A stretch of DNA of 64,000 bases from an uncultured Opitutales bacterium (GCA_900545705.1 URAK01000001.1:186001-250000); one strand, 5' to 3'. Counted from the first letter of the stretch, positions 17,191 through 26,976 are shown. Notes: generated from the letters alone by a model not told the origin. A program made the numbers and translations.

Positions 17191-20100
17191 ATGAAAAAAC
17201 TTACGACAATTTTCCTCGCGGCGGCCGCCGCGTTCGCCGTGTTGCCAGTATTTGGCCAGGTGAAGATGAAATATCAGCCCGATCCGGTTTTCGGCCAGGA
17301 CAGAATTAAGAAGCTCCACGACGCAGCGCCTGCAAAGGCGGCGGTCGCCCCCGCAAAGCCGCGCAAAATGCTCATATTTTCGCGCACTTCCGGGTTTAGG
17401 CACTACGGCGGAATTGTTGCCGCAAAGGAAGTCCTAAAACATATGGGCGAAAAGCTAGGCGTTTGGGAAACCGTAATCAGCGACGACGTAAACGAATTTA
17501 CGCCCGAAAACCTTAAAAAATACGACGTAGTAATCCTCAACAACCCGACCGCCGCATGCTTCGGCCCCACAAATGTGGAGTTGGACGAAATGTCCAAGGA
17601 GGAGGCTAAAAAAGCGGTTCAGAATTCGCTGCAATACTGCAAAAACCTTATCGAATACGTCAAGAATGGCGGCGGCGTCGTCGGATTGCACTCGGCTCCC
17701 GACTGCTACAACTACGACAATATCCGCTGCTGGGAATACACCAACTTGCTTGGGGGAGACTTTGTCGCCCACCCGTGGACTCTCGGAGGCTGGACCGGCG
17801 TGATGTCCCCTAAATACATGTTCTCCATAGACGATGAAAACTCTCCGATAACAAAAGGCATATGGCCTTCGAACGGCTTTATGGTCTATGACGAAATCTA
17901 CATGATGGGCAAGTCCTATGACCGCTCGAAATGCAGGATTCTTATCCGCCTGGATACCGACCAGAGCTATTTCCTTCGCGAAAGCAATAGACTTAACCCC
18001 CCGAAGATCCGCGCCGACAAAGATATTGGCGTTGTCTGGATTAAGAGCGAAGGCAACGGAAGAGTCGCCTATTTCGGCTTTGGCCACGATTGGAACAACT
18101 ATGCGAATCCGCGCATGCAGGAAATGTTGATGCGTTTGGTCCAGTTCGCCTGCGGCGACCTAAAAGCCGACACATCGTCAATTCCCATGGGAACGAAGCG
18201 CCCCGTCGGCGCAATTTGCGACGCCCCAACCGTCGAACAGATAGAGGCAATGTCGACATTCGACTACGGCAAGGGCGACAAAGAGATAAACGAAGTTATT
18301 TTCGGCGTATTCTCGAACAACTTCGACAAGAAATATTGCGCGGAAATAGAGAAGTTTATTTACGACCAAATTTCCCAGAAAAAAGGCACTGAATATTACC
18401 GCTCAATGCTCGCCGAACTTCTGTGGGCTACCGGAATATCAAACAAGGCAAGCTGCAGAAAATTTGAGCGCCTTATGAAGGAAGCAGAAAGCGAAGGCAT
18501 AAGGGGAAGGCTCTCGAATGCCGTTGACCACTTCAAAAAGCGCAATGTTCCCTATGCGCGCGAACGCAAGTTTAAAGTGCCAGAAGAATTGCCGCAGGGA
18601 TTCAGGGAACAGTGCCGCCTGATGAAATTCTTGGCGGACAATCCCGATGTGCCGATGCCCGAGTACCTCAAATTCGCAAACCTCGACGACAACGGAAAAA
18701 CCCGTCTAATATATACAATCGCCGCCCGCGGCGGAGATTTGTCGGAAGCCCTGAAATTGGAGCCGACTAATGCCGATATGACTGTCGCGTTGGCGTTCGC
18801 CGCAGCGAAGGCAGGCTCGGACAAAGACATTCCCAATATATTAAAGGGCGCAAAATTCCTTCATGGCGGATATGTTGCGAATGTTGCTTCATACATAGTT
18901 TCAATAAAGTCTCCCGATACTGCGAAAACCCTTCTCGAAAAGTCGGCAAGTGCCGACGCGAGCCAGACGGCTCTAATAACGGCGTGCCTTGTGAGAATGA
19001 ACCTCGACAGAATGGTCAAGGAGCTTTTTGCAGGGTACGAAAGCAAGTCGCCCGAGCTTAAGGCGTCGATAATGAAGACCGCCGCCAGCATCGCAAATAC
19101 GGAAGTATTTTCGACAGTCGCCAAGTACCTGCCCGGCGAGACCGACAAAAAAGTAAAAACAGAAGCCTTGAAAGCTCTCATACGCACGGCGCAGTCCTAC
19201 TTTGAGCCGAATATGTTTGCGCATGTGGAGGCCGCCTATGACAAGTGCGACGCTGCGACGAAAAAAATGTTGCTAAGACTCGTGCGCTACGCTTCCGACA
19301 GCAGGGCTGTCGAGCTTTGCAAAAAGGCTTACTCCGAAGGATTCAAAACGGAAGCCATAAAGGCTCTTGGCGAATTTGAAAACGCCTTGGCTTTTGAACC
19401 GCTCGTACAGATAGCGAAAGCTTCTTCAGACGACAGGGAAAAAACGCTTGCGCAGATTGCGATTGTCGACGTGGCGAGCCGCTGCAGCTTTGACGACGAC
19501 TCCGCAAACTACATAATGAACAGCGCAATCCGCCAAGAGGAAAAGGACAGGGCGGCCGACATAATGGTTCGCAAGCCCACCCCGCGCGGCGTTGAAATCC
19601 TGAGGGAAATCGGCAAAACCGCCGAGGCCGACAAAGCACAAAAGACGCTTTCCAAGATAAAGATGGCGTTCCAGAGCTCCGAGGGCGAGTCCAACTTCCG
19701 CAATGCTCTCGACAAAAATCCGTCCACGCGCTGGACAAACGGCTCCCATATCCGCAAGGGACATTGGATTGCCTTCGACTTCGGTTATCCCAAGAAAATA
19801 GGGGAAATAGACTTTAATCTTGGCACATCGCAGAGCGACTTCCCGGACAGCTTTAAAGTTCTTGCGGGGCCGACGGCGGCTTCCGCGCGCGAAGTTGAAT
19901 GCATTGTATCCAAGAAAAAGGGAATCCTTAAAATAGGGTTTGAGAAGCCGATTTCCGCGCAGGTTGTTAAACTCCTCGCAACTGCCGATAAGAGTTCCAA
20001 CTGGTGGTCGATTCACGAAGTCGAATTTAAGGATAAATACGTGCAAGACGACAACTCTAAAGACCCCGCGTTCGCCTTTAACGGAATTATCATAGACTTC

Positions 20101-20436
20101 AACTCCGCCCTTGACGGAAGCGAAGGTTCGCGCTGGTCGAGCAATAAAAATATCGAGAAGGGCGCTTGGCTTGGCATAGACTTCAAGTCTCCGAAAAAAA
20201 TCTCCAAGCTATTGTTCAATCTCGGCTATTCGCAGAGCGATTTCCCGTCGGCATTCAAGGTGTTTGCCGGAAAATCGATGAATTCGTTGTCCGAAGTGCC
20301 ATTCAAATCTTCAAAGAACGGAAGCGTTTTGGAGGTTTCTTTCGAGCCTCCCGTCAGCGCCAGGATATTTAAGATTGTTTCCGGCGTAAATTCGGACAAA
20401 TGGTGGTCTGTCCACGAGTTTGAATTCAAAGAATAG
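17191..20436 (+). CDS. Exported ThuA-like domain protein with HEAT-like repeats and two discoidin-type domains
   Basis: A 1081-residue protein. The ATG at 17191 is chosen over a TTG three bases earlier because GGAGGA (17178-17183) is then correctly spaced and MKKLTTIFLAAAAAFAVLPVFG is a signal peptide. Residues about 57-320 form a ThuA-like glutamine-amidotransferase-fold domain (KMLIFSRTSGFRHYG; VVGLHSAPDCYNY; VAYFGFGHDWNNY). Residues about 340-800 look like alpha-helical HEAT-type repeats. Two C-terminal F5/8 type C-like sugar-binding domains follow (about 823-950 and 955-1081), each with SQSDFP and a WWSxHEx(E/F)F motif. ThuA relatives act on keto-sugars or trehalose derivatives. It probably works with the preceding oxidoreductase on glycans in the periplasm. 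Confidence 0.85.
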   Translation: MKKLTTIFLAAAAAFAVLPVFGQVKMKYQPDPVFGQDRIKKLHDAAPAKAAVAPAKPRKMLIFSRTSGFRHYGGIVAAKEVLKHMGEKLGVWETVISDDVNEFTPENLKKYDVVILNNPTAACFGPTNVELDEMSKEEAKKAVQNSLQYCKNLIEYVKNGGGVVGLHSAPDCYNYDNIRCWEYTNLLGGDFVAHPWTLGGWTGVMSPKYMFSIDDENSPITKGIWPSNGFMVYDEIYMMGKSYDRSKCRILIRLDTDQSYFLRESNRLNPPKIRADKDIGVVWIKSEGNGRVAYFGFGHDWNNYANPRMQEMLMRLVQFACGDLKADTSSIPMGTKRPVGAICDAPTVEQIEAMSTFDYGKGDKEINEVIFGVFSNNFDKKYCAEIEKFIYDQISQKKGTEYYRSMLAELLWATGISNKASCRKFERLMKEAESEGIRGRLSNAVDHFKKRNVPYARERKFKVPEELPQGFREQCRLMKFLADNPDVPMPEYLKFANLDDNGKTRLIYTIAARGGDLSEALKLEPTNADMTVALAFAAAKAGSDKDIPNILKGAKFLHGGYVANVASYIVSIKSPDTAKTLLEKSASADASQTALITACLVRMNLDRMVKELFAGYESKSPELKASIMKTAASIANTEVFSTVAKYLPGETDKKVKTEALKALIRTAQSYFEPNMFAHVEAAYDKCDAATKKMLLRLVRYASDSRAVELCKKAYSEGFKTEAIKALGEFENALAFEPLVQIAKASSDDREKTLAQIAIVDVASRCSFDDDSANYIMNSAIRQEEKDRAADIMVRKPTPRGVEILREIGKTAEADKAQKTLSKIKMAFQSSEGESNFRNALDKNPSTRWTNGSHIRKGHWIAFDFGYPKKIGEIDFNLGTSQSDFPDSFKVLAGPTAASAREVECIVSKKKGILKIGFEKPISAQVVKLLATADKSSNWWSIHEVEFKDKYVQDDNSKDPAFAFNGIIIDFNSALDGSEGSRWSSNKNIEKGAWLGIDFKSPKKISKLLFNLGYSQSDFPSAFKVFAGKSMNSLSEVPFKSSKNGSVLEVSFEPPVSARIFKIVSGVNSDKWWSVHEFEFKE

Positions 20437-20458
20437 ATTTTTATCGCTCTATAAAAAG

Positions 20459-20489
20459 TCCGCCTCTAAAAGGAGGCGGATTTTTTTTT
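20459..20489 (+). terminator. Intrinsic terminator after the ThuA gene
   Basis: An 8-base-pair GC-rich stem (TCCGCCTC at 20459-20466, GAGGCGGA at 20473-20480) with a 6-base loop, followed by a run of nine T. It is 22 bases after the ThuA stop. Confidence 0.93.
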
Positions 20490-20962
20490 AATGGAGGGCG
20501 GAAGTCTTTTCTTTATTTTTGTATTTTAATTTTTATTCCGCCAGTATCTGTCGGGATTTCATTTTTTCAAAATAGCTTTTGACGCTTGGCACTTGCGATA
20601 TCGTTTGGCTTTTAATTTCAAAGGCAAGTTGCCCTCATTGGCGCCGCTGCACTTTATCTGCAATTATTCAAGCTGAAATTCAATCGGGATTTTTGTGCGA
20701 CGGTTTCTTTGAGGCGGTCCGTATAAAATGAGCAAAACTGCTCAAAAAAATGCCGAAAATGCGCGCAGGGTGGCTGCCCACAATTTGTTCCCGAAGCCTG
20801 CGAAATGTTTCTACTGCTTGTTTGCGGGAATATGCGCTTGCGGATAGTGTTCCCGCAAATGGCTGAACGGATCCTTTGGGCTTTGATAGTTGAGAAGATA
20901 GAGCCGGCAAAGGCAATTTTATAAAAAATGCGTCAATTTGGCGATTTTGCCTGTCTAAAATT
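20490..20962. other. Non-coding stretch upstream of the complex I operon
   Basis: About 470 bases with no credible gene on either strand. It was checked for a nuoA-like frame, that is a short three-helix membrane protein, and none is present. Confidence 0.6.
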
Positions 20963-20991
20963 TTGTTGTATTTTAAAAAGCGGGTTATATT
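20963..20991 (+). promoter_or_regulatory. Probable promoter of the nuo operon
   Basis: TTGTTG at 20963-20968 and TATATT at 20986-20991 with 17-base spacing, leaving a short leader of roughly 12-13 bases before the nuoB ATG at 21011. No Shine-Dalgarno sequence is visible in that leader. Confidence 0.4.
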
Positions 20992-21010
20992 TTATGTGGA
21001 AAATTTCATT

Positions 21011-21520
21011 ATGGATAATAGTGCAATCAAGGGTTTCGACACCAAAGGCGAGCAGGGATTTGTCTATACCAAATTGGACGCAGCCATAAACTGGGTTAGG
21101 GCTAATTCGGTATGGCCGCAACCAATGGGGTTGGCCTGTTGCGCAATAGAACTAATGGCGGTTGGCGGTTCGCGTTTCGACATCGGACGCTTCGGAATGG
21201 AAGTAATGCGCTTCTCGCCGAGGCAGGCCGACTGCATGATAGTAGCGGGAACTGTGACCTATAAAATGGCGGGCGCAATAAAGCGCATATACGACCAAAT
21301 GACGGCTCCCAAATGGGTAATAGCTATGGGCGCATGCGCGTCTTCCGGGGGAATGTTCCGGACTTACTCGACGCTCCAAGGGGTCGACAGGATAATTCCG
21401 GTCGATATATACATAAGCGGTTGCCCGCCGCGCCCGGAAGCATTGCTCGACGCAATGGTCTCTCTGCAAAACAAAATACGCACCGAAAGATCCGCAAAAA
21501 ATCTGTTTTCGGCAAAATAA
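21011..21520 (+). CDS. nuoB: NADH-quinone oxidoreductase subunit B
   Basis: A 169-residue peripheral-arm subunit holding the terminal [4Fe-4S] cluster N2, which passes electrons to quinone. The start is set at 21011 because the 16 codons upstream are not conserved-looking and MDNSAIKGF gives a normal NuoB N-terminus. The cluster ligands are Cys43-Cys44 (LACCAIEL), Cys109 (MGACASSGG) and Cys138 (ISGCPPRPEA). It is the first gene of the complex I operon. In most bacteria nuoA would precede it; here it does not. Confidence 0.96.
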   Translation: MDNSAIKGFDTKGEQGFVYTKLDAAINWVRANSVWPQPMGLACCAIELMAVGGSRFDIGRFGMEVMRFSPRQADCMIVAGTVTYKMAGAIKRIYDQMTAPKWVIAMGACASSGGMFRTYSTLQGVDRIIPVDIYISGCPPRPEALLDAMVSLQNKIRTERSAKNLFSAK

Positions 21521-21525
21521 TATAT

Positions 21526-22134
21526 ATGGACAGCGAAAAAATAATTTCCGAACTCCCCTTCTTAAAGCCGCGAAAATCGATCGACTCAATCGTAGCTTTC
21601 GACTGCCCGCCGGAAAATCTCGTAAAGGCCGCAAAAACCCTCAGAGACAGCTTTGACTGCAATTCCCTGCAAGACATTGCGTCAATAGACATGGGAGTTG
21701 ACAGCAATCCACGCTTTGGAGCGGTTTACCACTTTTATTCGCACTCCAAGAAAAAATATGCGCGGCTGGTGTGCATGTGCGCAGATTCCGAAAATCCGTC
21801 GCTGCCCTCCCTGTGCGGAGTTTTCAAAGGGGCTGACTGGCACGAGCGCGAAGCGTTCGACCTCATGGGCATAACGTTTGAAGGGCACCCGTCTTTAAGG
21901 CGCATTCTGATGTGGGATTCATACCCGTGGCACCCGCTCCGCAAGGATTTCCCGCTCGCGGGGCGCGAAGCGCCGCTTCCAGACACTTTTGCGGACAACG
22001 AAGACGCTACAAAAGTAGTTCCCGCTCCGGAGGAGGGCGGCCCATTCCATTCGCCGTCAAAACCGACGGTTTTCGCCTCGCAACGGGAGCCGCGCAGTGC
22101 GGAATTTCCGAGCGGCGAAAACGGCAACGCTTAA
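21526..22134 (+). CDS. nuoC: NADH-quinone oxidoreductase subunit C
   Basis: A 202-residue structural subunit of the complex I peripheral arm (30 kDa subunit family), separate from NuoD and not fused as in E. coli. The frame is open far upstream inside nuoB, but ATG 21526, five bases after the nuoB stop, gives the right N-terminus (MDSEKIISELPF). The family signature is WHEREAFDLMGITFEGHP, followed by SYPWHPLRKDFPL. The last 50 residues are an acidic/proline-rich extension of no known role. Confidence 0.94.
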   Translation: MDSEKIISELPFLKPRKSIDSIVAFDCPPENLVKAAKTLRDSFDCNSLQDIASIDMGVDSNPRFGAVYHFYSHSKKKYARLVCMCADSENPSLPSLCGVFKGADWHEREAFDLMGITFEGHPSLRRILMWDSYPWHPLRKDFPLAGREAPLPDTFADNEDATKVVPAPEEGGPFHSPSKPTVFASQREPRSAEFPSGENGNA

Positions 22135-22146
22135 TTTCCTGAAAAA

Positions 22147-23364
22147 ATGCAAGAAGAATTTACATACCCCGAACCCGCAAACCTCGGCGCGGACAGAATC
22201 GGCGAGAAGATGATTGTAAATCTCGGGCCGAACCACCCCGCAACACACGGAGTTCTCCGCCTAAAACTCGAGCTCGACGGGGACCTCGTGACGCGTTGCG
22301 ACCCGATAATAGGGCAGCTGCACCGCGGGCAGGAAAAACTCGCGGAAAATATGACGTACAACCAGTTTGTGCCCTTCACCGACAGGCTCGACTACCTTGC
22401 GCCGCTCTGCAACAATATAGCCTACTGCCTGTGCGCCGAAAAGCTCGCCGGCATAGATGTCACTCCGCGCTGCAAGGCTCTGAGGGTAATATGCTGCGAG
22501 CTCTCGCGCATAGCGAGCCACTTGATAGGAATCGCAGCGTACGGCATGGACGCCGGCTCTTGGACGGTTTTTATGTATTGCTACACGCAGCGCGAAAAGC
22601 TGTACACGCTGTTTGAACAGCTTACCGGGGCGAGGCTTACGACATCTTTTGCGCGCGTCGGCGGAATGCGCCGCGATATTCCCGAAGGCTGGCTGGGCGC
22701 GGTAAACGCTTTTGCGAACCAATTTCTACCCGCCCTCGACGAAATAGACGCCCTGATAACCCGCAATAAAATCTTTATGGACAGGGCTGTCGGCATAGGC
22801 GTAATAAGCGCTGACGAGGCAATGCAGTGGGGGCTTACGGGCGCCAATTTGCGCGCGAGCGGGGTGGCCAGCGACCTCCGCAAAGACGTGCCGTACCTCG
22901 GCTACGAAGACTACGATTTCGACGTCGCAATAGGCATAAACGGCGATTGCTACGACAGATGGCTCGTGCGAATCGAAGAAATGCGCCAGAGCATACGCAT
23001 AGTCCGCCAAGCGATAGAGAAAATGCCCGACGGCCCCATATGCATAGACAATCCGCATATAACCCCGCCAGAAAAGACAAAAGTTCTCAAATATATGGAG
23101 AACCTAATAAACAACTTCATAATAACCACGCAGGGGCCTGACCTCCCGGCGGGAGAGGCGTACTTTGAGGCGGAAAATCCGAAGGGCGCTCTGGGGTTCT
23201 TCATAATGTCCAACGGCGGCGGTGTGCCGTACCGCGTAAAAATACGCGCGCCTTCCTTCGTAAGCCTCTGCGCGATGCAGACGCTAATACCCGGGCACCA
23301 TATCAGCGATGTGCCGATAATACTGGGCTCGATGGACTTCGTCCTCGGAGAGTGCGACAGATAA
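22147..23364 (+). CDS. nuoD: NADH-quinone oxidoreductase subunit D
   Basis: A 405-residue subunit (49 kDa family) that forms the quinone-binding pocket with NuoB. Signatures: NLGPNHPATHGVLRL near residue 25 with the quinone-pocket histidines, GQLHRGQEKLAE, TDRLDYLAPLCNN, and the C-terminal PGHHISDVPIILGSMDFVLGE, close to the universal DxxxxxGxxDxVxGExDR ending. Twelve bases after nuoC. Confidence 0.96.
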   Translation: MQEEFTYPEPANLGADRIGEKMIVNLGPNHPATHGVLRLKLELDGDLVTRCDPIIGQLHRGQEKLAENMTYNQFVPFTDRLDYLAPLCNNIAYCLCAEKLAGIDVTPRCKALRVICCELSRIASHLIGIAAYGMDAGSWTVFMYCYTQREKLYTLFEQLTGARLTTSFARVGGMRRDIPEGWLGAVNAFANQFLPALDEIDALITRNKIFMDRAVGIGVISADEAMQWGLTGANLRASGVASDLRKDVPYLGYEDYDFDVAIGINGDCYDRWLVRIEEMRQSIRIVRQAIEKMPDGPICIDNPHITPPEKTKVLKYMENLINNFIITTQGPDLPAGEAYFEAENPKGALGFFIMSNGGGVPYRVKIRAPSFVSLCAMQTLIPGHHISDVPIILGSMDFVLGECDR

Positions 23365-23379
23365 AACGGAGCTTTTACA

Positions 23380-23931
23380 ATGGAAATCACCCCCGAAATC
23401 GAAAAAAAATGCGACGCGATTATCGCCCAATATCCGCGAAAGAAATCCGCCGCGATGATGCTGCTTCACACGATTCAGGAAAATTTCGGATACTTTGACG
23501 ACGACGCGATAAAATTCGCCGCCGACAAGCTCGGCGTCCGCCCCATAGAGGTCTACGGAATGATATCGTTCTACCCGATGTTTTCAACTAAACCGCGCGG
23601 GCGGATCCACATAAAAGTCTGCCGCACGCTTTCGTGCGCGATGGCGGGCTCGATAAAGCTCGGGCACGAGATATCCAAGCTCGTGAACTGCCCCATAGGA
23701 GAGACCCGCGGCATTTACACGCTCGAATTTGTGGAGTGCCTCGGCAATTGCGCAAAGGCTCCCAACGTGCAGGTAAACGACAAGCTCTTTGAAAAGGTTC
23801 TCCCGGAGGAGGCCGACAAATTTGTTGAAAAAATATCGGCGATGGACGCGGACGGCTCTCTTGCGCCGGCTCCGTTCGACGGCGAACCAAACGCAGAGGG
23901 CGATTTTGAATCTCCCGCATATAAAGGATGA
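23380..23931 (+). CDS. nuoE: NADH-quinone oxidoreductase subunit E
   Basis: A 183-residue thioredoxin-fold subunit (24 kDa family) with the [2Fe-2S] cluster N1a. Ligands Cys81, Cys86 (VCRTLSCAMAG), Cys120 and Cys124 (FVECLGNCAKAP) are all present. MMLLHTIQENFGY near residue 26 is the conserved N-terminal helical element. A charged C-terminal tail of about 25 residues goes beyond the conserved fold. It lies four bases before nuoF. Confidence 0.95.
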   Translation: MEITPEIEKKCDAIIAQYPRKKSAAMMLLHTIQENFGYFDDDAIKFAADKLGVRPIEVYGMISFYPMFSTKPRGRIHIKVCRTLSCAMAGSIKLGHEISKLVNCPIGETRGIYTLEFVECLGNCAKAPNVQVNDKLFEKVLPEEADKFVEKISAMDADGSLAPAPFDGEPNAEGDFESPAYKG

Positions 23932-23935
23932 CGCC

Positions 23936-25300
23936 ATGCCCGCAAAGGAAAACAGAATAATTTACAGCCATATAGGGCTTGAAGGTTGGAACGCATCGAT
24001 TGAAAAATATCTCTCGGACGGCGGATACGCAGTCTTGGCGGAGACCGTGAAACGCCCGCGCGAGGAGCTTTGCGCGGAGGTTGAAAAATCAAAAATCAAG
24101 GGCAGGGGCGGCGCGGGCTTCCCTACCGGAACTAAATGGAAATTTCTCGACCGCAAGAGCGGCAAGCCGATTTACCTTATATGCAACGCCGACGAATCTG
24201 AGCCCGGCACTTGCAAGGACAGGCTTTTAATATATCAAGACCCGCACAAAATAATAGAGGGAATAATGTGCGCCTGCTACGCAATAAATGCCGCACAAGC
24301 TTTCATATATATAAGGGGCGAATACATAAACGGGTACAGAATCCTTCAAAAGGCCATTGCGGAAGCGCGTGAGCGCGGCTTTGTAGGCAAAAATATTTGC
24401 GGTTCGGACTATTGTTGCGACATCACTGTTTCGCGCGGGGCGGGTTGCTATGTATGCGGCGAAGAAACGGGGCTCATTTCCTCCCTCGCAGGGGGCAGGG
24501 CGTATCCGCGCATAAAGCCGCCGTATTTCCCTGCGGTAAAGGGGCTTTACGACTGCCCGACCGCAGTAAACAATGTTGAGACAGTTTGCTGGATTCCGGA
24601 AATCTTTAAGCGCGGCGGAGAGGCCGTGTCAAAAATAGGCTGCCCGGCGGATCCCGGAACCCATGTATGGGGGGTAAGCGGATTGGTCCAAAAGCCCGGC
24701 AGGTACGAAATCACTACGGGCGAATGCACTCTCGGAGAGCTTTTGCACGACCTTTGCGGCGGCCCGCTCCCCGGGCGCAGGTTTAAGGCGATTATCCCGG
24801 GAGGCTCGTCTATGAAGATTCTGCGCTGGGACGAAAAATTCACCGTCAAAAACGCCGACGGAACGACATCTGAAAGAAGGGTGGAGGACATTCCGCTCGA
24901 TTCGGCGTCGTTTATGCAGTGCGGCACGGCGATAGGCTCGTGCGGAATAATAGTCATGGACAACACCATCGACATGGTTGAAGCCCTCGCAAACCTCAGC
25001 CAGTTCTACGCGCACGAAAGTTGTGGCCAATGCACGCCCTGCCGCGAGGGAACTCTTTGGATGTCGAGAATCACAAAGCGCATATGCGAAGGCTGGGGCA
25101 GAATGGAGGACGTCGACCTCCTCAAAAGCGTGGCTGACAACATCTGCGGCCGCACGATTTGCGCTCTCGGCGAAGGCGCCGCTTGGCCGGTTCAAAGCAA
25201 CGTTTCAAAATTCCGCGATGAATACTTCGAGAAAATCCGCCGCCAACAGGCCGTCGGCGGCCAGGCGAGGCTCGACAACAACGCTTACAGACTTATTTAG
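23936..25300 (+). CDS. nuoF: NADH-quinone oxidoreductase subunit F
   Basis: A 454-residue subunit (51 kDa family) that binds NADH, FMN and the [4Fe-4S] cluster N3. ATG 23936 is chosen because the upstream in-frame codons lie in nuoE and are basic, low-complexity sequence. The FMN/NADH motif GRGGAGFPTGTKW is at about residues 57-69, followed by NADESEPGTCKDR and YVCGEETGLISSLAG. The cluster site is ESCGQCTPCREGT with a later cysteine in NICGRTICALG. It is one base from nuoG. Confidence 0.96.
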   Translation: MPAKENRIIYSHIGLEGWNASIEKYLSDGGYAVLAETVKRPREELCAEVEKSKIKGRGGAGFPTGTKWKFLDRKSGKPIYLICNADESEPGTCKDRLLIYQDPHKIIEGIMCACYAINAAQAFIYIRGEYINGYRILQKAIAEARERGFVGKNICGSDYCCDITVSRGAGCYVCGEETGLISSLAGGRAYPRIKPPYFPAVKGLYDCPTAVNNVETVCWIPEIFKRGGEAVSKIGCPADPGTHVWGVSGLVQKPGRYEITTGECTLGELLHDLCGGPLPGRRFKAIIPGGSSMKILRWDEKFTVKNADGTTSERRVEDIPLDSASFMQCGTAIGSCGIIVMDNTIDMVEALANLSQFYAHESCGQCTPCREGTLWMSRITKRICEGWGRMEDVDLLKSVADNICGRTICALGEGAAWPVQSNVSKFRDEYFEKIRRQQAVGGQARLDNNAYRLI

Positions 25301-25301
25301 C

Positions 25302-26975
25302 ATGGAAACCCAACTGGTAAAAATCAACGTCAACGGCACCGACTACAATGTCAAGGCTGGAATGAGTGTCCTTGAAGCCTGCCGTTCGGTCGGGGTGGAG
25401 ATTCCGTTTTTCTGCTACCACCCAAATCTGAAAGTGGCGGGGTCTTGCAGAATGTGCCTCGTGACGATAGGTCTCCCCGCGCGCGACAGAGCCACCGGGG
25501 CGCTTCTCAAAAAATCCGACGGCTCCCCGGAAATTGCGTTTATGCCGAAACCGGCAATAGCTTGCGGAACTACCGTCGCCGAAAACATGCACATTGTCAC
25601 CGACTCTGAAGCGGTGAAAAACTGCCGCAAAAGCGTGCTCGAATTTCTGCTTCTAAACCACCCTCTCGACTGCCCCATATGCGACAAGGCGGGCGAATGC
25701 AAACTCCAAGAATACGCCAACAGGTACGGCGCGGGAGAGTCTAGGTATATCGAAAGCAAGAATGTAAAACCGAAAAAGGTCGAGGTTGCGGGCAAAATTA
25801 TGCTCGACAGCGAACGCTGCATAGAGTGCTCGCGCTGCATACGCTTCTGCAACGAGTTCATCGGCAAAAGCATATTTGGTTTCACAAAGAGGGGCTCAAA
25901 GACGCAGATATCCGTTTACGGCGACGACAACGATTCAAATTACCTGCTCAATGTTGTCGACGGTTGCCCTGTGGGCGCGCTAACGGAAAAGGCCTTCCGC
26001 TTTAAAATGCGCACTTGGTTCTTAAAGACCGCAAAAAGCATTTGCGCCGAAAGCAGCGCGGGCGTTAACACGCGAGTATGGTCGCGCGGCGACAAAATCT
26101 ACCGCATAACCCCGCGCGAAAATCCGGCTGTCAACGACATGTTTATGAGCGACAGCGGCAGATATGTCCACGAGCGCTTCCGCCCGGAAAACAGGCTGAA
26201 AATCCCGCGCATTGATTCGTCGCCGTGCGATTTGTCGTACGCGGTGGACAGGGCTGTGGAAATCTCGAAGCTCGGCGGCCTGGCGATAGTGGCAAACGGT
26301 TGGCAGACGCTCGAAGAACAGTTTTTGATTGCGGAGCTTGCGGAAAAATGCTCGGCGAAAGTTTACATGGCAAGCCACATTGGCGAAGACGACGGCAAGC
26401 TCGTGTCCGCCGACCGCACACCGAATATGCGCGGGGCTTTCGTCACCGGACTCATCAAGGAATATCCCTCTTCTACGCTCGACGCCCTTGCAAATGAAAT
26501 ACGCTCTGGCGCGATTAAGACGGTACTGTGCTTCCGCGAAGATTTGAAATCCCTCGGGCTAGACTCCAAGGATTTTAAGTCCGCCAACATTATATATTGC
26601 GGCGCGCTCGAAAACCGCACGAGCGAATCGGCAAAAATATGCATTCCCCTGCGCAGCGAATTTGAAAAGGACGGCCTTTGGATAAACCGCCAGTTCAGAG
26701 TCCAGAGATTCGAGCGCGCGATAAATCCGCCGGCCAACAGCCTCGACGAAATTGAGCTGCTCTCGGCTCTGCTGCGCAAAATAGCAAACGAATCTTTCAA
26801 GACGCCGACTGTCGGGGAAATCCGCTCGGTAATGGCCTCAAAAATTGAAATGCTAAAAGATGTCGCGCGGGTGGGCGATTCGGGCGTGCTAATCGACGGA
26901 TCGAAATTTTCCGACATAAAATTCCCGGAGACTGCGGCGCTTCACTTCGAGCCTGCAAAAAAGCAAGGAGAATAA
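25302..26975 (+). CDS. nuoG: NADH-quinone oxidoreductase subunit G (short form lacking N7 ligands)
   Basis: A 557-residue subunit (75 kDa family), shorter than the roughly 900-residue E. coli protein. ATG 25302 gives the right ferredoxin-like start. The [2Fe-2S] ligands are Cys38, Cys49, Cys52 and Cys88; the histidine-ligated [4Fe-4S] N5 site is His120 with Cys124, Cys127 and Cys133; the N4 site uses Cys173, Cys176, Cys179 and Cys222. The optional N7 site at the start of the molybdopterin-like domain is degraded: SICAESSAGVNTRV keeps only Cys248, with Ser251 and Val255 where cysteines would be, and Ser283 in FMSDSGRY replaces the fourth. The rest of the molybdopterin-fold domain is truncated. 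Confidence 0.94.
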   Translation: METQLVKINVNGTDYNVKAGMSVLEACRSVGVEIPFFCYHPNLKVAGSCRMCLVTIGLPARDRATGALLKKSDGSPEIAFMPKPAIACGTTVAENMHIVTDSEAVKNCRKSVLEFLLLNHPLDCPICDKAGECKLQEYANRYGAGESRYIESKNVKPKKVEVAGKIMLDSERCIECSRCIRFCNEFIGKSIFGFTKRGSKTQISVYGDDNDSNYLLNVVDGCPVGALTEKAFRFKMRTWFLKTAKSICAESSAGVNTRVWSRGDKIYRITPRENPAVNDMFMSDSGRYVHERFRPENRLKIPRIDSSPCDLSYAVDRAVEISKLGGLAIVANGWQTLEEQFLIAELAEKCSAKVYMASHIGEDDGKLVSADRTPNMRGAFVTGLIKEYPSSTLDALANEIRSGAIKTVLCFREDLKSLGLDSKDFKSANIIYCGALENRTSESAKICIPLRSEFEKDGLWINRQFRVQRFERAINPPANSLDEIELLSALLRKIANESFKTPTVGEIRSVMASKIEMLKDVARVGDSGVLIDGSKFSDIKFPETAALHFEPAKKQGE

Positions 26976-26976
26976 A

